Source: Pontibacillus marinus BH030004 = DSM 16465 (GTDB taxonomy: Bacteria; Bacillota; Bacilli; Bacillales; BH030062). Taken from it: DNA of 64,000 bases. Positions 26,413 to 35,739 of this stretch are shown in pieces. The notes under the pieces are model-generated. The model ran no database searches and was not told where the DNA came from. It saw only the letters and a list, made by a program, of their open reading frames with translations. The DNA lies in the NCBI RefSeq assembly GCF_000425225.1, contig NZ_AULJ01000019.1:59886-123885 (forward strand), written 5' to 3'. Numbering within the stretch: the first letter of the stretch is position 1; the number at the start of each line of letters is the position of its first letter. A program made the translations under genes and the position numbers.

Positions 26413-26741
26413 AATAGCTATGATGGGAAGAGTAATTCTGAACATGCTTTTACAGAGAGCTTCGTTAGGTGAAAGGAAGCAAAGCAAAGACAGAATGAAC
26501 ATGGCCCCTGAGCTTCACATCGAAATCGAGCGAGAGTAGAATGTGACGAGATTTGGCACTCGTTATCAATGCCAGAGTATAAGAACAGCGTAGGGCTGTG
26601 ATCGAAAAGATTAACTTTTTATCACTAATCGTATGACTGTTCCGTACTTATGGAGCCTGGTAATGTGAATTACTAGGAAATTAAGGTGGTACCACGAGTA
26701 AAGCTCGTCCTTTGACTATGTCAGAGGGCGAGCTTTTTTAT
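26413..26741 (+). ncRNA. T-box leader, methionine type
   Basis: Shows the T-box features in order: stem I with GGGAAGAGTA and the apical ACAGAGAGC motif; the specifier loop GAACATGGCCCCTGAG with ATG (Met) at 26501-26503; the T-box AAGGTGGTACCACG near 26683-26697 whose TGGT pairs with the tRNA acceptor end; and a terminator AAAGCTCGTCC/GGGCGAGCTTTTTT (26699-26741). It controls the metG-type gene downstream: uncharged tRNA-Met would favour read-through. It fills most of the gap before that gene. Confidence 0.92.
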
Positions 26742-26743
26742 TT

Positions 26744-26778
26744 AGAAAAGCATAACTCGCTGGGAGCTGGAGCTAGAC
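26744..26778. repeat. Family 1 repeat, truncated right end
   Basis: GAAAAGCATAACTCGCTGGG then AGCTGGAGCTAGACAA matches only the short outer ends of family 1, fused with the middle lost. It lies between the T-box terminator and the synthetase ribosome binding site. Confidence 0.65.
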
Positions 26779-26797
26779 AATAAAAAGGAGGAAGGAA

Positions 26798-28429
26798 ATG
26801 ATGAGTATTTTAATCGGAGGTGCTTGGCCATATGCAAATGGTTCCTTGCACTTAGGTCATTTAACAGCGCTTTTACCTGGGGATATTCTAGCACGCTATT
26901 ATCGATTAAAGGGTGAAGAGGTTTTATATGTTTCAGGATCGGACTGTAATGGAACGCCGATCGCCATAAAAGCAAAACAAGAAGGAGTAGAACCTAAAGA
27001 GATTGCTGATCACTACCATAAGGAATTTGTTGAGACGTTTGATAACCTTGGATTCACTTATGATCACTACTCTCGGACAGACTCTCCTTATCATCATGAT
27101 GAAGTAAAGCGCATTTTTAACAGTTTGTTGGATCATGGTCACCTTTATAAACAATCCGTTGACCAAACATTTTGCCGTAGCTGTGAACGCTTTTTACCAG
27201 ATCGATATGTAGAGGGAAATTGCCCACAATGTGGTGCAGCTGCACGAGGCGATCAATGTGAATCATGTTCTACCCTCTTAGACCCCGTAGACATCGTGGA
27301 TAAGACGTGTAAACTGTGTGGAGATACACCTGTTGTTAAGCCTACAGAGCATTATTACTTTGCTCTTTCCCATTTTCAAAAACAATTAGAGGAACTTGTG
27401 GAAAAAGCTAAAACTCTAGAAGAATGGCGGGAAAATGCCCTCCATCTCACCGAACGTTATCTAAAAGAAGGTTTACATGATCGAGCGGCTACTAGAGATT
27501 TGGAAGTAGGTGTCCCAGTACCTGTTGAAGGGTTTGAAGATAAGAAAATTTATGTGTGGATTGAAGCTGTTTCTGGCTATTTATCCGCTAGTAAACAATG
27601 GGCTGAACAAAACGGAGAAGACTGGGCCCCATTTTGGAAACAGAATACAAAATCCTATTATATTCATGGAAAAGATAACATCCCCTTCCACTCTATTATT
27701 TGGCCATCTGTTTTAGAAGGTCTCGATGAAGGGTTATCCCTACCGAACCACATTCTATCAAGTGAGTATTTGACAATTGAAAAGAAAAAGCTTTCAACAA
27801 GTCGGAATTGGGCCGTATGGGTACCTGACCTATTGGACAGATACAATCCCGACTCAATTCGGTACTTTTTAACGATTAATGCTCCAGAATATAGAGACGC
27901 TGATTTTTCTTGGAGAGAGTTTATATATAGTCATAATAGCGAGCTACTTGGTGCTTATGGAAACTTTGTTAACCGTACGTTGAAGTTCATCCAAAAATCT
28001 TATAGTGGAGAGGTACCGAATGGAGTAAGTGATGAAACAATAAATAAGCGAATTAAGGAGGTCTACAGCCAAGTTGGTGCATTAATTGAAGCAGGTGAAT
28101 GTAAAAAAGCTTTAGAGACTGTATTTTCATTTGTACGAGAAGCAAATAAATATTTTGACGAAAGACAGCCTTGGATCCAAATTCGAGAAAATGAGCCTGA
28201 GTGCCGGAATACATTATTTACATGTACAAAAATCATTGCTAACTTAGCGCAGCTTCTTTCTCCTTTTCTTCCTTTCTCAAGTGAGCAAGTTAGCTCAATT
28301 CTAGATATAAAAGAGCTGAAGTGGGCTCCAATTGAAACGTTGCCCACTATACTTGGAGAGGTATCGCCTTTGTTTGAACGGATTGATGTGGATGTAATAG
28401 AAGAAGAGCGTGAGAAGCTTGGTAAGTAA
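26798..28429 (+). CDS. metG: Methionyl-tRNA synthetase, short form with multi-Cys zinc knuckles
   Basis: A 543-residue class I synthetase charging tRNA-Met. The HIGH motif is HLGH in [15 protein letters not shown], the KMSKS motif is a variant KKLSTSR, and the zinc insert has several Cys pairs (CRSC, CPQC, CESC, CKLC), as in the E. coli/archaeal-like form. It lacks the C-terminal tRNA-binding extension of the usual ~650-residue Bacillus MetS, and resembles the second MetRS found in some Firmicutes, which is associated with resistance to MetRS inhibitors. AAGGAGG precedes the tandem ATGs. Controlled by the Met T-box upstream. Whether a standard metS also exists cannot be seen here. Confidence 0.92.
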   Translation: MMSILIGGAWPYANGSLHLGHLTALLPGDILARYYRLKGEEVLYVSGSDCNGTPIAIKAKQEGVEPKEIADHYHKEFVETFDNLGFTYDHYSRTDSPYHHDEVKRIFNSLLDHGHLYKQSVDQTFCRSCERFLPDRYVEGNCPQCGAAARGDQCESCSTLLDPVDIVDKTCKLCGDTPVVKPTEHYYFALSHFQKQLEELVEKAKTLEEWRENALHLTERYLKEGLHDRAATRDLEVGVPVPVEGFEDKKIYVWIEAVSGYLSASKQWAEQNGEDWAPFWKQNTKSYYIHGKDNIPFHSIIWPSVLEGLDEGLSLPNHILSSEYLTIEKKKLSTSRNWAVWVPDLLDRYNPDSIRYFLTINAPEYRDADFSWREFIYSHNSELLGAYGNFVNRTLKFIQKSYSGEVPNGVSDETINKRIKEVYSQVGALIEAGECKKALETVFSFVREANKYFDERQPWIQIRENEPECRNTLFTCTKIIANLAQLLSPFLPFSSEQVSSILDIKELKWAPIETLPTILGEVSPLFERIDVDVIEEEREKLGK

Positions 28430-28431
28430 AT

Positions 28432-28470
28432 AAATGAGAGCCTGAGTATGTTCAGGCTCTCATTTTTATT
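28432..28470 (+). terminator. Terminator of metG
   Basis: Stem AATGAGAGCCTGA/TCAGGCTCTCATTTTT after the stop codon; it may also serve the convergent exonuclease gene. Confidence 0.88.
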
Positions 28471-28489
28471 ACTTAATATCTTGTTTGTA

Positions 28490-29362
28490 TTACTGCAAAA
28501 TACCATCTAACTTACGAAACTCAAGCTCATCAAATTTCGCTTTCATTTTCTCTTCATTAATGCCTAGTACTGCATCATCTAATGAACAGGTTACATCAAC
28601 CTCGCAATGGATGCGAGCTAGTTTTCTAGAAAGGTGAAGCATTTCTAAGTCCTGCTCAATTTTATTTCGTTGTCCTTTTGTTAAGGATGGTAAGTTCTCA
28701 AGAATCCCTTCGATTGATTCGTGGGCCTGAAGCAACTTCAATGCAGTTTTTTCTCCGATCCCTTTAACCCCGGGATAGTTGTCACTACTATCTCCCATTA
28801 GAGCTTTTAAGTCGATCATTTGCTCTGGAGTGATCCCTTTTTCTTCGAGAAAGGATGTTTCTTGATATAAGGCGTAATTTCCGTAGCCTTTTTTCAAGAT
28901 TGATACAGAGATATTTTCCTTTAATAATTGTAGAATATCCTGATCCCCTGTTAAAATGATCACTTCACCTTGATCCCGATAATGTTCAGCTAATGTTCCC
29001 ATACAATCATCAGCTTCATAACCTGCCAAACCAACGTTCGGAATATCAAGCGATTCCGTTACTTCTTTGACAAGATCAAATTGTGGGATTAACTCGACAG
29101 GCGGCTCCCCACGATTTGCTTTATATTCAGGAAATAGTTCATTACGAAACGTTGAACTTCCCATGTCCCAACAACAGATTACGTGAGAAGGTTTATAATG
29201 ATTTATTGCTGTAAATAAATGCTTAACAAATCCATAGATACCGTTTGTTGGAACACCTTTACTATTTACCATAAAATAATTGCTCATCGCCGTCGCATAA
29301 AAGGCTCTGAACAATAATGCCATTCCATCTACTAATAAAATTTTATCTTTTGTGTTACTCAA
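28490..29362 (-). CDS. ypcP: 5'-3' exonuclease (FEN-like, YpcP type)
   Basis: A 290-residue nuclease homologous to the 5'-nuclease domain of DNA polymerase I, without any polymerase part. Metal-binding acids are visible in LLVDGMALLFRAF, GYEADDCMGTLAEH and ILTGDQDILQL, and the helix-hairpin-helix GVKGIGEKTALKLL follows. This matches B. subtilis YpcP, which can process RNA primers and flaps with PolA. Single gene, convergent with metG and divergent from nos. Confidence 0.92.
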   Translation of the reverse strand: MSNTKDKILLVDGMALLFRAFYATAMSNYFMVNSKGVPTNGIYGFVKHLFTAINHYKPSHVICCWDMGSSTFRNELFPEYKANRGEPPVELIPQFDLVKEVTESLDIPNVGLAGYEADDCMGTLAEHYRDQGEVIILTGDQDILQLLKENISVSILKKGYGNYALYQETSFLEEKGITPEQMIDLKALMGDSSDNYPGVKGIGEKTALKLLQAHESIEGILENLPSLTKGQRNKIEQDLEMLHLSRKLARIHCEVDVTCSLDDAVLGINEEKMKAKFDELEFRKLDGILQ

Positions 29363-29531
29363 TATTAGACAACCCCTTTAGAAGCATTATAACAAAAACA
29401 GATGAGTAATGAGGCGGGAATAAGAGGAATTCCTCATCTGTTGTTCAAGAATTGTCACTTTTCACTTTTACGATTGTGAGATGTGGTATGGTACAATCAC
29501 CGTAGACTGAGCGACGTGGAGGTACACCATC

Positions 29532-30623
29532 GTGAGTGAGGAATTATATAACAAGGCAAAAGTGTTTATTCAACAGTGTTACTCCGAGTTAGGAAAAACT
29601 GAAGATGAAAAAACTCAACGCTTAATTTACATACAAGATGAAATTCAAAAATATAACCATTATGAACACACCTTTGAAGAACTGGAATATGGAGCAAAAG
29701 CGGCTTGGCGCAATAGTAACCGCTGTATTGGTCGATTGTTTTGGGATTCATTAAACGTTTTTGATTACCGTCATCTAGACCATTCTAAAGATATAAAAGA
29801 TGCTTTAGTTCACCATTTGGATTATGCAACAAATGGTGGAAAAATTCGTTCTACGATCTCCATTTTCAAACCAAAAACAAACGGGGAAACACCTGTCCGT
29901 ATTTGGAATCATCAGCTTCTTCGATATGCAGGATATGAAGAGGATGGTCGCGTGATAGGGGATCCTGCTTCGGTAGAATTCACTACCAAATGCAAAGAAC
30001 TGGGGTGGCGAGGAGAAGGAACATCATTTGATATCCTCCCTTGGGTCATTCAAGTCCATGGGCAAGAACCCACATTATTTGAAGTACCAAAAGATCATGT
30101 TTTGGAAGTTCCTTTGCGACATCCTGAATATGATTGGTTTCAAGAACTGAACCTTAAGTGGTATGGCGTCCCTATCATATCGGATATGAAACTAGAAGTT
30201 GGTGGTATTGAATATGTAGCCGCTCCTTTTAATGGTTGGTACATGGAAACGGAGATTGGTGCTCGAAACTTAGCCGATGAGTTCCGGTACAACATGCTAC
30301 CAACAGTAGGAGAATACCTTGGGTACAATGTACGACGTAATGCTTCTCTATGGAAGGATAGGGCTTTGATTGAATTAAATACAGCGGTACTCCATTCGTT
30401 TAAAGAAGATGGTGTGAGTATAGTAGATCATCATTCAGCTGCTCAGCAGTTCCATTTGTTTGAGCAAAAAGAAAGTGCTTGCGGGCGTGATGTAACAGGA
30501 GACTGGACATGGCTCATTCCTCCGATATCACCCGCTTCAACACATATTTTTCATAGTTCGTATGATGATACAATGCACTCTCCAAATTACTTTTACCAAG
30601 ACAAGCCCTATGAGGAATCATAA
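29532..30623 (+). CDS. nos: Nitric oxide synthase oxygenase
   Basis: A 363-residue bacterial NOS, oxygenase domain only, as in Bacillus. The heme-thiolate Cys is C65 in [10 protein letters not shown]; the substrate and pterin region is recognisable in [17 protein letters not shown], with the Glu that binds arginine. It converts L-arginine to NO and citrulline using external reductases. The start is GTG (29532) with GGAGG nine bases upstream. NO in Bacillus protects against oxidative and antibiotic stress. Citrulline produced could return to arginine through ArgGH, encoded elsewhere in this window. Confidence 0.95.
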   Translation: MSEELYNKAKVFIQQCYSELGKTEDEKTQRLIYIQDEIQKYNHYEHTFEELEYGAKAAWRNSNRCIGRLFWDSLNVFDYRHLDHSKDIKDALVHHLDYATNGGKIRSTISIFKPKTNGETPVRIWNHQLLRYAGYEEDGRVIGDPASVEFTTKCKELGWRGEGTSFDILPWVIQVHGQEPTLFEVPKDHVLEVPLRHPEYDWFQELNLKWYGVPIISDMKLEVGGIEYVAAPFNGWYMETEIGARNLADEFRYNMLPTVGEYLGYNVRRNASLWKDRALIELNTAVLHSFKEDGVSIVDHHSAAQQFHLFEQKESACGRDVTGDWTWLIPPISPASTHIFHSSYDDTMHSPNYFYQDKPYEES

Positions 30624-30658
30624 AAAAGAGGTGCTACCTTAGGTGCACCTCTTTTCTA
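30622..30658. terminator. Terminator between nos and serpin
   Basis: Stem AAAAGAGGTGC/GCACCTCTTTT serving the convergent nos and serpin genes; it begins within the nos stop codon. Confidence 0.88.
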
Positions 30659-31897
30659 TTACCCTCCATAATAAGTTCCCATAAAAAGAATAGACTCTTT
30701 TTTATTATCCGCTATGACATAAAGGAAAGGGCGATCAGCCTTAAAGGTTTTAGGCTGAGAAGCTGATGCAGATTCATTCATTTCTACCACGGTTGCAGCC
30801 GCCGCTTCACTTCCTTTTTCATTTACTTCTATAAAAGCTTTATGAAGAACCCGGTTAATGCGCAACCCACTGTTTGACATTCCAGAGAAATCGGCGTTAT
30901 CAAAGGCTTGTTTCATTCCTAAACTTTTTAAAGATGTGTTTAAGTTCTTTGTTCCATATTCCACTTTAAACTTAGGAAAGGATATATTCACTTCTTCTTG
31001 AGTTTCCATTCCTTTTATAATATTACTCCATTTTTCATCTGTCATTTCACTAATAAAAGAACCAAGAGGTGTCCCCTTTTTCGGTAGAACAGCATACATG
31101 GAAGTATTCCCTTCTCCATAAGGCATTTCAATCGCTTTATAATCAGAACCTTCATTATATTGAACTGCTTCTTGCTTAAACATCATGGATACGGTTTTTG
31201 AGTTACCTTTCGTAACATGAAATGACTCTTCTTTAGTATTTTCTTTTTTAAATGGGTTTTGCCAATCCCCTTTAAAGTAGATCGCGTTAATTAGAAACAT
31301 CTGCACATTAGGCTTAATAGGAGGGGACAACATATCCTTGATTTTTCCGTTGGTTTCTTTACTAATCCAATTGTTCATCTCTGTTACGGTTTGGTCTGAA
31401 AACTCTCTTTCGAAGACACCCGAACCATACATGTTTTGATTGGTTTGAATAAAGGAATCTTTTACGGATAATCCCTTACGAACCCATATAGAGTTTCCTA
31501 TATTCACATCTATATCATCTATTTGCGTCACGAAACGTATGTAGTTTTTGTACGATTCATTAACCTGTTGAATATCTATCCCTTGATAACCAAGCACGTC
31601 TTTCATTTCTTCTTTCGTTTCACCACGTGCCCCTTGATAGGTCATCGAAAGAGCAGTTGATATACTAAATGGTGAAAAAAAGATGCTTTTCTGCTTTTCT
31701 TCTTCACTTAGCTCCTTGAACATATCCCAAGCAAAAACAGTATTACCATCTATCACACCTTGGTCGATCTTTTCCATTTTGTAGGGCTGATCCTTTTTAT
31801 CTGAACTTTTCGATTGATCATTAGTCGCGGTTGTTCCACAAGCAACCAGGCCAAGATAAAGAATGATTATTAAGATGAATATTTTACTTTCTCTCAT
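30659..31897 (-). CDS. Serpin-family lipoprotein
   Basis: A 412-residue serpin. The start at 31897 follows AGGGGGGAGA and begins a lipoprotein signal peptide (lipobox LVAC), so the inhibitor is probably anchored on the outer face of the membrane. The shutter segment KSIFFSPFSISTALSMTYQG and the C-terminal DRPFLYVIAD...ILFMGTY match the family. The reactive-centre hinge EKGSEAAAATVVE keeps the small-residue stretch of inhibitory serpins. Counting from the hinge, the scissile bond falls near ES-AS, which suggests an elastase/subtilisin-like target; this is inference. A longer upstream frame is rejected. Next to an S41-like peptidase gene. Confidence 0.9.
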   Translation of the reverse strand: MRESKIFILIIILYLGLVACGTTATNDQSKSSDKKDQPYKMEKIDQGVIDGNTVFAWDMFKELSEEEKQKSIFFSPFSISTALSMTYQGARGETKEEMKDVLGYQGIDIQQVNESYKNYIRFVTQIDDIDVNIGNSIWVRKGLSVKDSFIQTNQNMYGSGVFEREFSDQTVTEMNNWISKETNGKIKDMLSPPIKPNVQMFLINAIYFKGDWQNPFKKENTKEESFHVTKGNSKTVSMMFKQEAVQYNEGSDYKAIEMPYGEGNTSMYAVLPKKGTPLGSFISEMTDEKWSNIIKGMETQEEVNISFPKFKVEYGTKNLNTSLKSLGMKQAFDNADFSGMSNSGLRINRVLHKAFIEVNEKGSEAAAATVVEMNESASASQPKTFKADRPFLYVIADNKKESILFMGTYYGG

Positions 31898-31966
31898 CTT
31901 TTCTCCCCCCTTTGCCTGATTAGACGATAAAAAATTCATCGAGTTACATAAAAATGACAACTAAAA

Positions 31967-33241
31967 TTATTTAGAAACAGATTGTTGCTTTAACAGCCTT
32001 ACGCCCTCATCCATATCAACATCACGATCAAGGTATTCTGGTGTCCATGGGATGTATATGTCAGGTTGCCCACCTTCCACCTCATTTTCTGAAACAATTT
32101 TAGAAGTGGGATACCAAAGTTCGAATGTGTTATCCCACTCTTTATCTATTAAATTGGAATAGGCATTAATATTTGCTGTTGGACGCCCAACTACCGTCAC
32201 CTTAGACGATTGTTGAACAATTTCTACAAATATATCTCCAGCGCTTCCACATTTGACATCAGTGAGAAGGACAATGTTCTCAGGGTTCGGTTTCCCTTGA
32301 ATCCAATGAGATGTTTTTTCTCCAGAATTATTAAAATCTATAAACCCTTTCCCCCAATTATCTATCCAACCCTTTTGATAATTGAGTATCCATTTACGAG
32401 TATCTTCATCTTCTGTTTCTTTTAAGTAATTGTCTGTTTTCTTTTTTTGTAAGGAACAATTTCTCTCCGTGCAATGAAATTCCATTTTATAATCCAGCAT
32501 ATCAGCTAAATCAAATGACCCTTCAGGGAATAGATATGTAAGAAATTCTTGAAACGTTTGTGTACTACCACCAATATTTAAACGGACATCGATGATAAGG
32601 TTAGGAGTCTGTTCAAGGTCTTGTTGATAGTCATGAATGAGTTTCTTCATCACTTCCCCTTTATCAAAATCTGTTAGTGTTATAAGTAATGTACTCTCAT
32701 CAATATTTTCTACAGTATGTTGAGGCTGATATTTTTCCTTCTCATAAAGTTCTATTTTCATTTCTTGTTGGTTTCCCTTATGGTCTTCAACCACACACGT
32801 GGAATATCTCTTGAGGATATCTTCCCAACGTTCTCGTTCAGCCACTTTTTCCATTAATTCACTTTGATGCTTCGTTACAAGTTGTTTTACAGAAACTCCA
32901 TCGAAGGATAATAATGACTCCCCTTTCTTTAACCTTTTTTCCGATCCTACAGAAATAACATATAATTTATTTTCAAACCTCCGGACCTTAAACCCTATTT
33001 CAAGCTGCTTTTCTTCCCCTTTTTCGGATCGCTTAAAAAACATATGTGGGTCCTGAAAATCTAGTAGGTAATCTTGGACTATGTTTTCGAACGAATATGG
33101 AGTTAGTGCTCCTTGTTCTTCTAGTAAATTAATCTTTTCAGAAAAAACCTCTGGATTGTCCCACCCAGTCTTGTCATAGCAACCCGCATAATCATGATGC
33201 ATAATATCTACAATTTCATTAAAGATTTCAGCATACCTCAT
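31967..33241 (-). CDS. S41-family peptidase-like protein, no signal peptide
   Basis: A 424-residue protein whose C-terminal half is an S41 (C-terminal processing protease/tail-specific) domain: LIIDVRLNIGGSTQTFQEFL, then LLTDVKCGSAGDIFVEIVQQ with the Ser of the nucleophile loop, then VVGRPTANINAYSN. The middle (about 85-130) looks PDZ-like (GESLLSFDGVSVKQL). No signal peptide or membrane segment is seen, so it seems cytoplasmic, which is unusual for the family. It lies 69 bp upstream of the serpin gene on the same strand and may be co-transcribed. Confidence 0.83.
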   Translation of the reverse strand: MRYAEIFNEIVDIMHHDYAGCYDKTGWDNPEVFSEKINLLEEQGALTPYSFENIVQDYLLDFQDPHMFFKRSEKGEEKQLEIGFKVRRFENKLYVISVGSEKRLKKGESLLSFDGVSVKQLVTKHQSELMEKVAERERWEDILKRYSTCVVEDHKGNQQEMKIELYEKEKYQPQHTVENIDESTLLITLTDFDKGEVMKKLIHDYQQDLEQTPNLIIDVRLNIGGSTQTFQEFLTYLFPEGSFDLADMLDYKMEFHCTERNCSLQKKKTDNYLKETEDEDTRKWILNYQKGWIDNWGKGFIDFNNSGEKTSHWIQGKPNPENIVLLTDVKCGSAGDIFVEIVQQSSKVTVVGRPTANINAYSNLIDKEWDNTFELWYPTSKIVSENEVEGGQPDIYIPWTPEYLDRDVDMDEGVRLLKQQSVSK

Positions 33242-33319
33242 GACATCCCTACCTTCTTGAAATATATTACAATCATTTCTGTATAAAGGTATTCCTTTCC
33301 TGCTTTTATAGCAATAAAA

Positions 33320-33353
33320 AATACACGGACTCTAAAACTAGAAACCGTGTATA
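33320..33353 (-). terminator. Terminator of the 109-residue gene
   Basis: Stem ATACACGG/CCGTGTAT with a T-run on the minus strand, between the stop of the hypothetical gene and the S41 start. Confidence 0.75.
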
Positions 33354-33360
33354 ACCTCAA

Positions 33361-33690
33361 TTACTCTTTAAGTTGTATGGGGACAGACTTTATATTTTCT
33401 TCACGCTTAATTCTTTGATCCAAATCACTTAATTGCTGACTTAAATCTTCTCGATCAAAAGGAAAAGACTCAAGATCTTGTAATTGCTCCACTAATTTTT
33501 TGTAGAGCTTGTGATACCCTGACCAGCGCTCTTTATTCACTTGCTCAGCAAGGGCGGATAGTGTTGCTAATGTTTTAGCAAGTGCTTGGTCCTCGCCATT
33601 TAACAGCATATCTCGACTGATATGATGACATTCCACATAATCCTTTTTCAGGTTAAATGTCTCTTTATACTGCTGAATTTTTTCATTCAT
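33361..33690 (-). CDS. Uncharacterised helical protein, 109 residues
   Basis: No family recognised. The protein is hydrophilic and almost entirely helical with coiled-coil-like heptads (LSALAEQVNKERWSGYHKLY, LSQQLSDLDQRIKREE). No signal peptide, membrane segment or Cys pair. It is preceded by a GNAT gene only 26 bp away on the same strand and followed by a terminator, so it is probably the last gene of that small transcript. Confidence 0.75.
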   Translation of the reverse strand: MNEKIQQYKETFNLKKDYVECHHISRDMLLNGEDQALAKTLATLSALAEQVNKERWSGYHKLYKKLVEQLQDLESFPFDREDLSQQLSDLDQRIKREENIKSVPIQLKE

Positions 33691-33716
33691 TTTATCACCA
33701 TACTTCTAGAGTGAAA

Positions 33717-34190
33717 TTATGTAATCCGCTTCTTCATTACATGATCAGTCATTTCAAATCCTACTTTTTCATACAAAGCAACTGCTCTTTTATTATGAGC
33801 GAAAACATGTAGGCCTATTTGAGAAATCCCTTGTTCTTTCACATAATCCTCAAGAACATTCATTGAAGCTTTACCATACCCCTTACCTTGCTGCTCCTCA
33901 TCTAACTTAATATCATAGATAAAGGAATGTTTTTCATCTTGCTTTTCCGTTATATTCAACCAAAGAATCCCAATTGATTTATCCTCTTCATTCACAATTG
34001 TAAAGAGAACTTGATTTTCTGTCTCTAGACCATCAGGTAATAATTGTTGAAACTGTTTTCTTGCATTTGGTAACGCCTCTTCTTCGCTCCAATTCCCTGC
34101 TTTCACATGTTCAGCTGCATATTCCTCGATAGACTTTTCATAATATCTTTCGAATTGTTCTTGAGTCATTGGTTTTAAGGTTACACTCAT
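33717..34190 (-). CDS. GNAT-family N-acetyltransferase
   Basis: A 157-residue GNAT enzyme. The acetyl-CoA site is EEQQGKGYGKASMNVLEDYV (Q/R-x-x-G-x-G/A pattern), followed by the strand QIGLHVFAHNKRAVALYEKV and GFEMTDHVMKK. Start chosen at 34190 because GAGGAG lies 6 nt upstream. Substrate unknown. The gene follows another GNAT gene on the same strand, and a hypothetical gene follows closely. Confidence 0.88.
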   Translation of the reverse strand: MSVTLKPMTQEQFERYYEKSIEEYAAEHVKAGNWSEEEALPNARKQFQQLLPDGLETENQVLFTIVNEEDKSIGILWLNITEKQDEKHSFIYDIKLDEEQQGKGYGKASMNVLEDYVKEQGISQIGLHVFAHNKRAVALYEKVGFEMTDHVMKKRIT

Positions 34191-34258
34191 GAATCTCCTC
34201 ACCCTTCTTATGACTAGCTCGCAGAATATTCCTTCTACAAAGTATTCGATTCCTTCTC

Positions 34259-34825
34259 TTATATTCCTTCATGATTCATTTGAAACTCTGTGTCTAACAT
34301 CCCCATTAAAATGGAATCATGGTATTCTCCATCATAGCAAAGTTCATCTCTTATTCGCCCCTCTTGTTGGAAGCCTAATTTTTTATAAGATTTAATTGCT
34401 CTCTCATTAAAAGAAAAGACATCTAAGCCAACTCGATGTAGATTTAACTTCGTAAAGCCATATTCAAGTAATAAAGACATCGCTTCTGTTCCATATCCAT
34501 TCCCCCAATATTTTTTATCAAAAATTGAGATTCGAACAGTACCGTTACGATTTAGATGGTTGATATCTAATATAGCCATCTCTCCTATAGGCTTGTCACT
34601 TTCCTCCAAACAGATAATCAAATCGACACGACTAGAATCTGTTGAAATGTGATCGAACCACTTTTGGACACCTTGTCGGCTAAAGAAGGCTTGAGTTCCT
34701 GTTAATCTTCTTCCTTCCGGGTCCCAAAGAGCGCTTTTATAAAACAGATCCAAATCATCTTGTTCAATAGGCCTTGCAAAAACTCTTTTACCTCTTAAAA
34801 ATTTTATTTGTTTATGTTCCTCCAT
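34259..34825 (-). CDS. GNAT-family N-acetyltransferase, RimJ/RimL-like
   Basis: A 188-residue protein of the RimJ/RimL-type GNAT branch. It contains RISIFDKKYWGNGYGTEAMS (acetyl-CoA loop) and YGFTKLNLHRVGLDVFSFN, then KSYKKLGFQQEGRIRDE, the typical RimJ-like end. Start at 34825 follows AGGAGGGG. Such proteins acetylate ribosomal N-termini, antibiotics or spermidine; the substrate cannot be assigned. Confidence 0.88.
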   Translation of the reverse strand: MEEHKQIKFLRGKRVFARPIEQDDLDLFYKSALWDPEGRRLTGTQAFFSRQGVQKWFDHISTDSSRVDLIICLEESDKPIGEMAILDINHLNRNGTVRISIFDKKYWGNGYGTEAMSLLLEYGFTKLNLHRVGLDVFSFNERAIKSYKKLGFQQEGRIRDELCYDGEYHDSILMGMLDTEFQMNHEGI

Positions 34826-34916
34826 ATTACCCCTCCTAAGCAATCTTGTAATTAAATATAATCTTTTAAAATTCTTATAGAAATGCCTAAGATAATTTTA
34901 GAATAAATTCACCTTA

Positions 34917-34962
34917 AAAATGCTGATCAACTCCATATAATGATGAAGATGATCAGCATGTT
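34917..34962 (-). terminator. Terminator of the CD3324-like gene
   Basis: Stem ATGCTGATCA/TGATCAGCAT followed by T residues on the minus strand. Confidence 0.85.
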
Positions 34963-34970
34963 AAATTTCT

Positions 34971-35237
34971 TTATCTGTTACCATATACAATCTTTTTTAC
35001 AGTCTCAACAGAAAGATAATGTTCATCAGCTAACTTATTTATAGATGATCCATTACGATAAGCTTGTATCATTTTCATATTTCGATCATCTATCTTTTTC
35101 CTTCCCCCATTACATGTGCCCCACTTTTTGTATGAATGTTTGGGTTTTGGAATATATAAGTTCTCCCCTTGAACATATTGTTGTATTTCTTTAAGTAATG
35201 CTTCAGGTAAAACGATTTCTGCTTTTACATTATTCAT
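34971..35237 (-). CDS. CD3324-family helix-turn-helix protein
   Basis: An 88-residue protein. The start VKAEIVLPEALLKEIQQYVQ, the IPKPKHSYKKWG stretch and the C-terminal MIQAYRNGSSINKLADEHYL plus SVETVKKIVYG form the HTH pattern of the CD3324 family found across Firmicutes, related to Mor-type activators. Probably a small DNA-binding regulator; targets unknown. Its leader contains a set of competing hairpins 44 bp upstream of the start codon, so expression may be controlled at RNA level. Confidence 0.82.
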   Translation of the reverse strand: MNNVKAEIVLPEALLKEIQQYVQGENLYIPKPKHSYKKWGTCNGGRKKIDDRNMKMIQAYRNGSSINKLADEHYLSVETVKKIVYGNR

Positions 35238-35280
35238 TATTGCCAGCCCCTTATTTCATGAAATTTCGATGAATGTAAGG

Positions 35281-35377
35281 TGCAAAGCCTAATGAATTAG
35301 AAAACTAGGCGATATCTAATATTGCACGACCATCTCATGCAAAGAATCGCCTCTAACTCCAGGCTTTGCATGAGATG
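35281..35377 (-). other. Structured leader candidate with competing hairpins
   Basis: Three perfect pairings are visible: TGCAAAGCCT (35281-35290) with AGGCTTTGCA (35361-35370); AGGCGAT (35308-35314) with the ATCGCC(T) at 35346-35352; and CATCTCATGCAAAG (35331-35344) with CTTTGCATGAGATG (35364-35377). The first two nest together and exclude the third. It fills the main part of the roughly 280-bp gap between the CD3324-like gene and the next small gene. Confidence 0.6.
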
Positions 35378-35472
35378 CTCCCGTTGTACTTAAAGCACGT
35401 AAATGTAACAATTTCATTCAACTCCTCTATTTCTTATGTATGAATTGCCACCTATCGTAGATGTTTACATTA

Positions 35473-35510
35473 AAAAAAGCAAGCACCTAAACCATGGTAC
35501 TTGCTTCTTT
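35473..35510 (-). terminator. Terminator of the 51-residue gene
   Basis: Stem AAGCAAGTACC/GGTGCTTGCTT followed by seven T on the minus strand. Confidence 0.85.
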
Positions 35511-35516
35511 AAACCC

Positions 35517-35672
35517 TTATTTTTTATTCGCCTGTTTTCCACTTTTCTTTTGACTCTGATGCTCACTATTACCTACTTGCATATCATCAGCAAGTTCGGT
35601 TTCGTACTTTTTATTTTTTCTTGATATCTCTTCGGATGTTTGATTGCGTTTTACTGGACCTTTTTGAGACAT
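35517..35672 (-). CDS. Small Lys/Gln-rich protein, 51 residues
   Basis: A short hydrophilic frame starting MSQKGPVKRNQTSEEISRKN and ending SQKKSGKQANKK, with a GGAGTGGGCAATT leader and a strong terminator just downstream. The composition (Lys, Gln, Ser, Asn; no Cys or Trp) resembles small spore-associated or DNA-binding proteins of Bacillaceae, but I cannot name a family. It lies upstream of the structured leader and CD3324-like gene on the same strand. Confidence 0.65.
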   Translation of the reverse strand: MSQKGPVKRNQTSEEISRKNKKYETELADDMQVGNSEHQSQKKSGKQANKK

Positions 35673-35739
35673 AATTGCCCACTCCTTCTTAAGTAGTCAT
35701 TGGCTAGTATGTTCAAAAAGGGGTTGAGGTATGTGAGCT

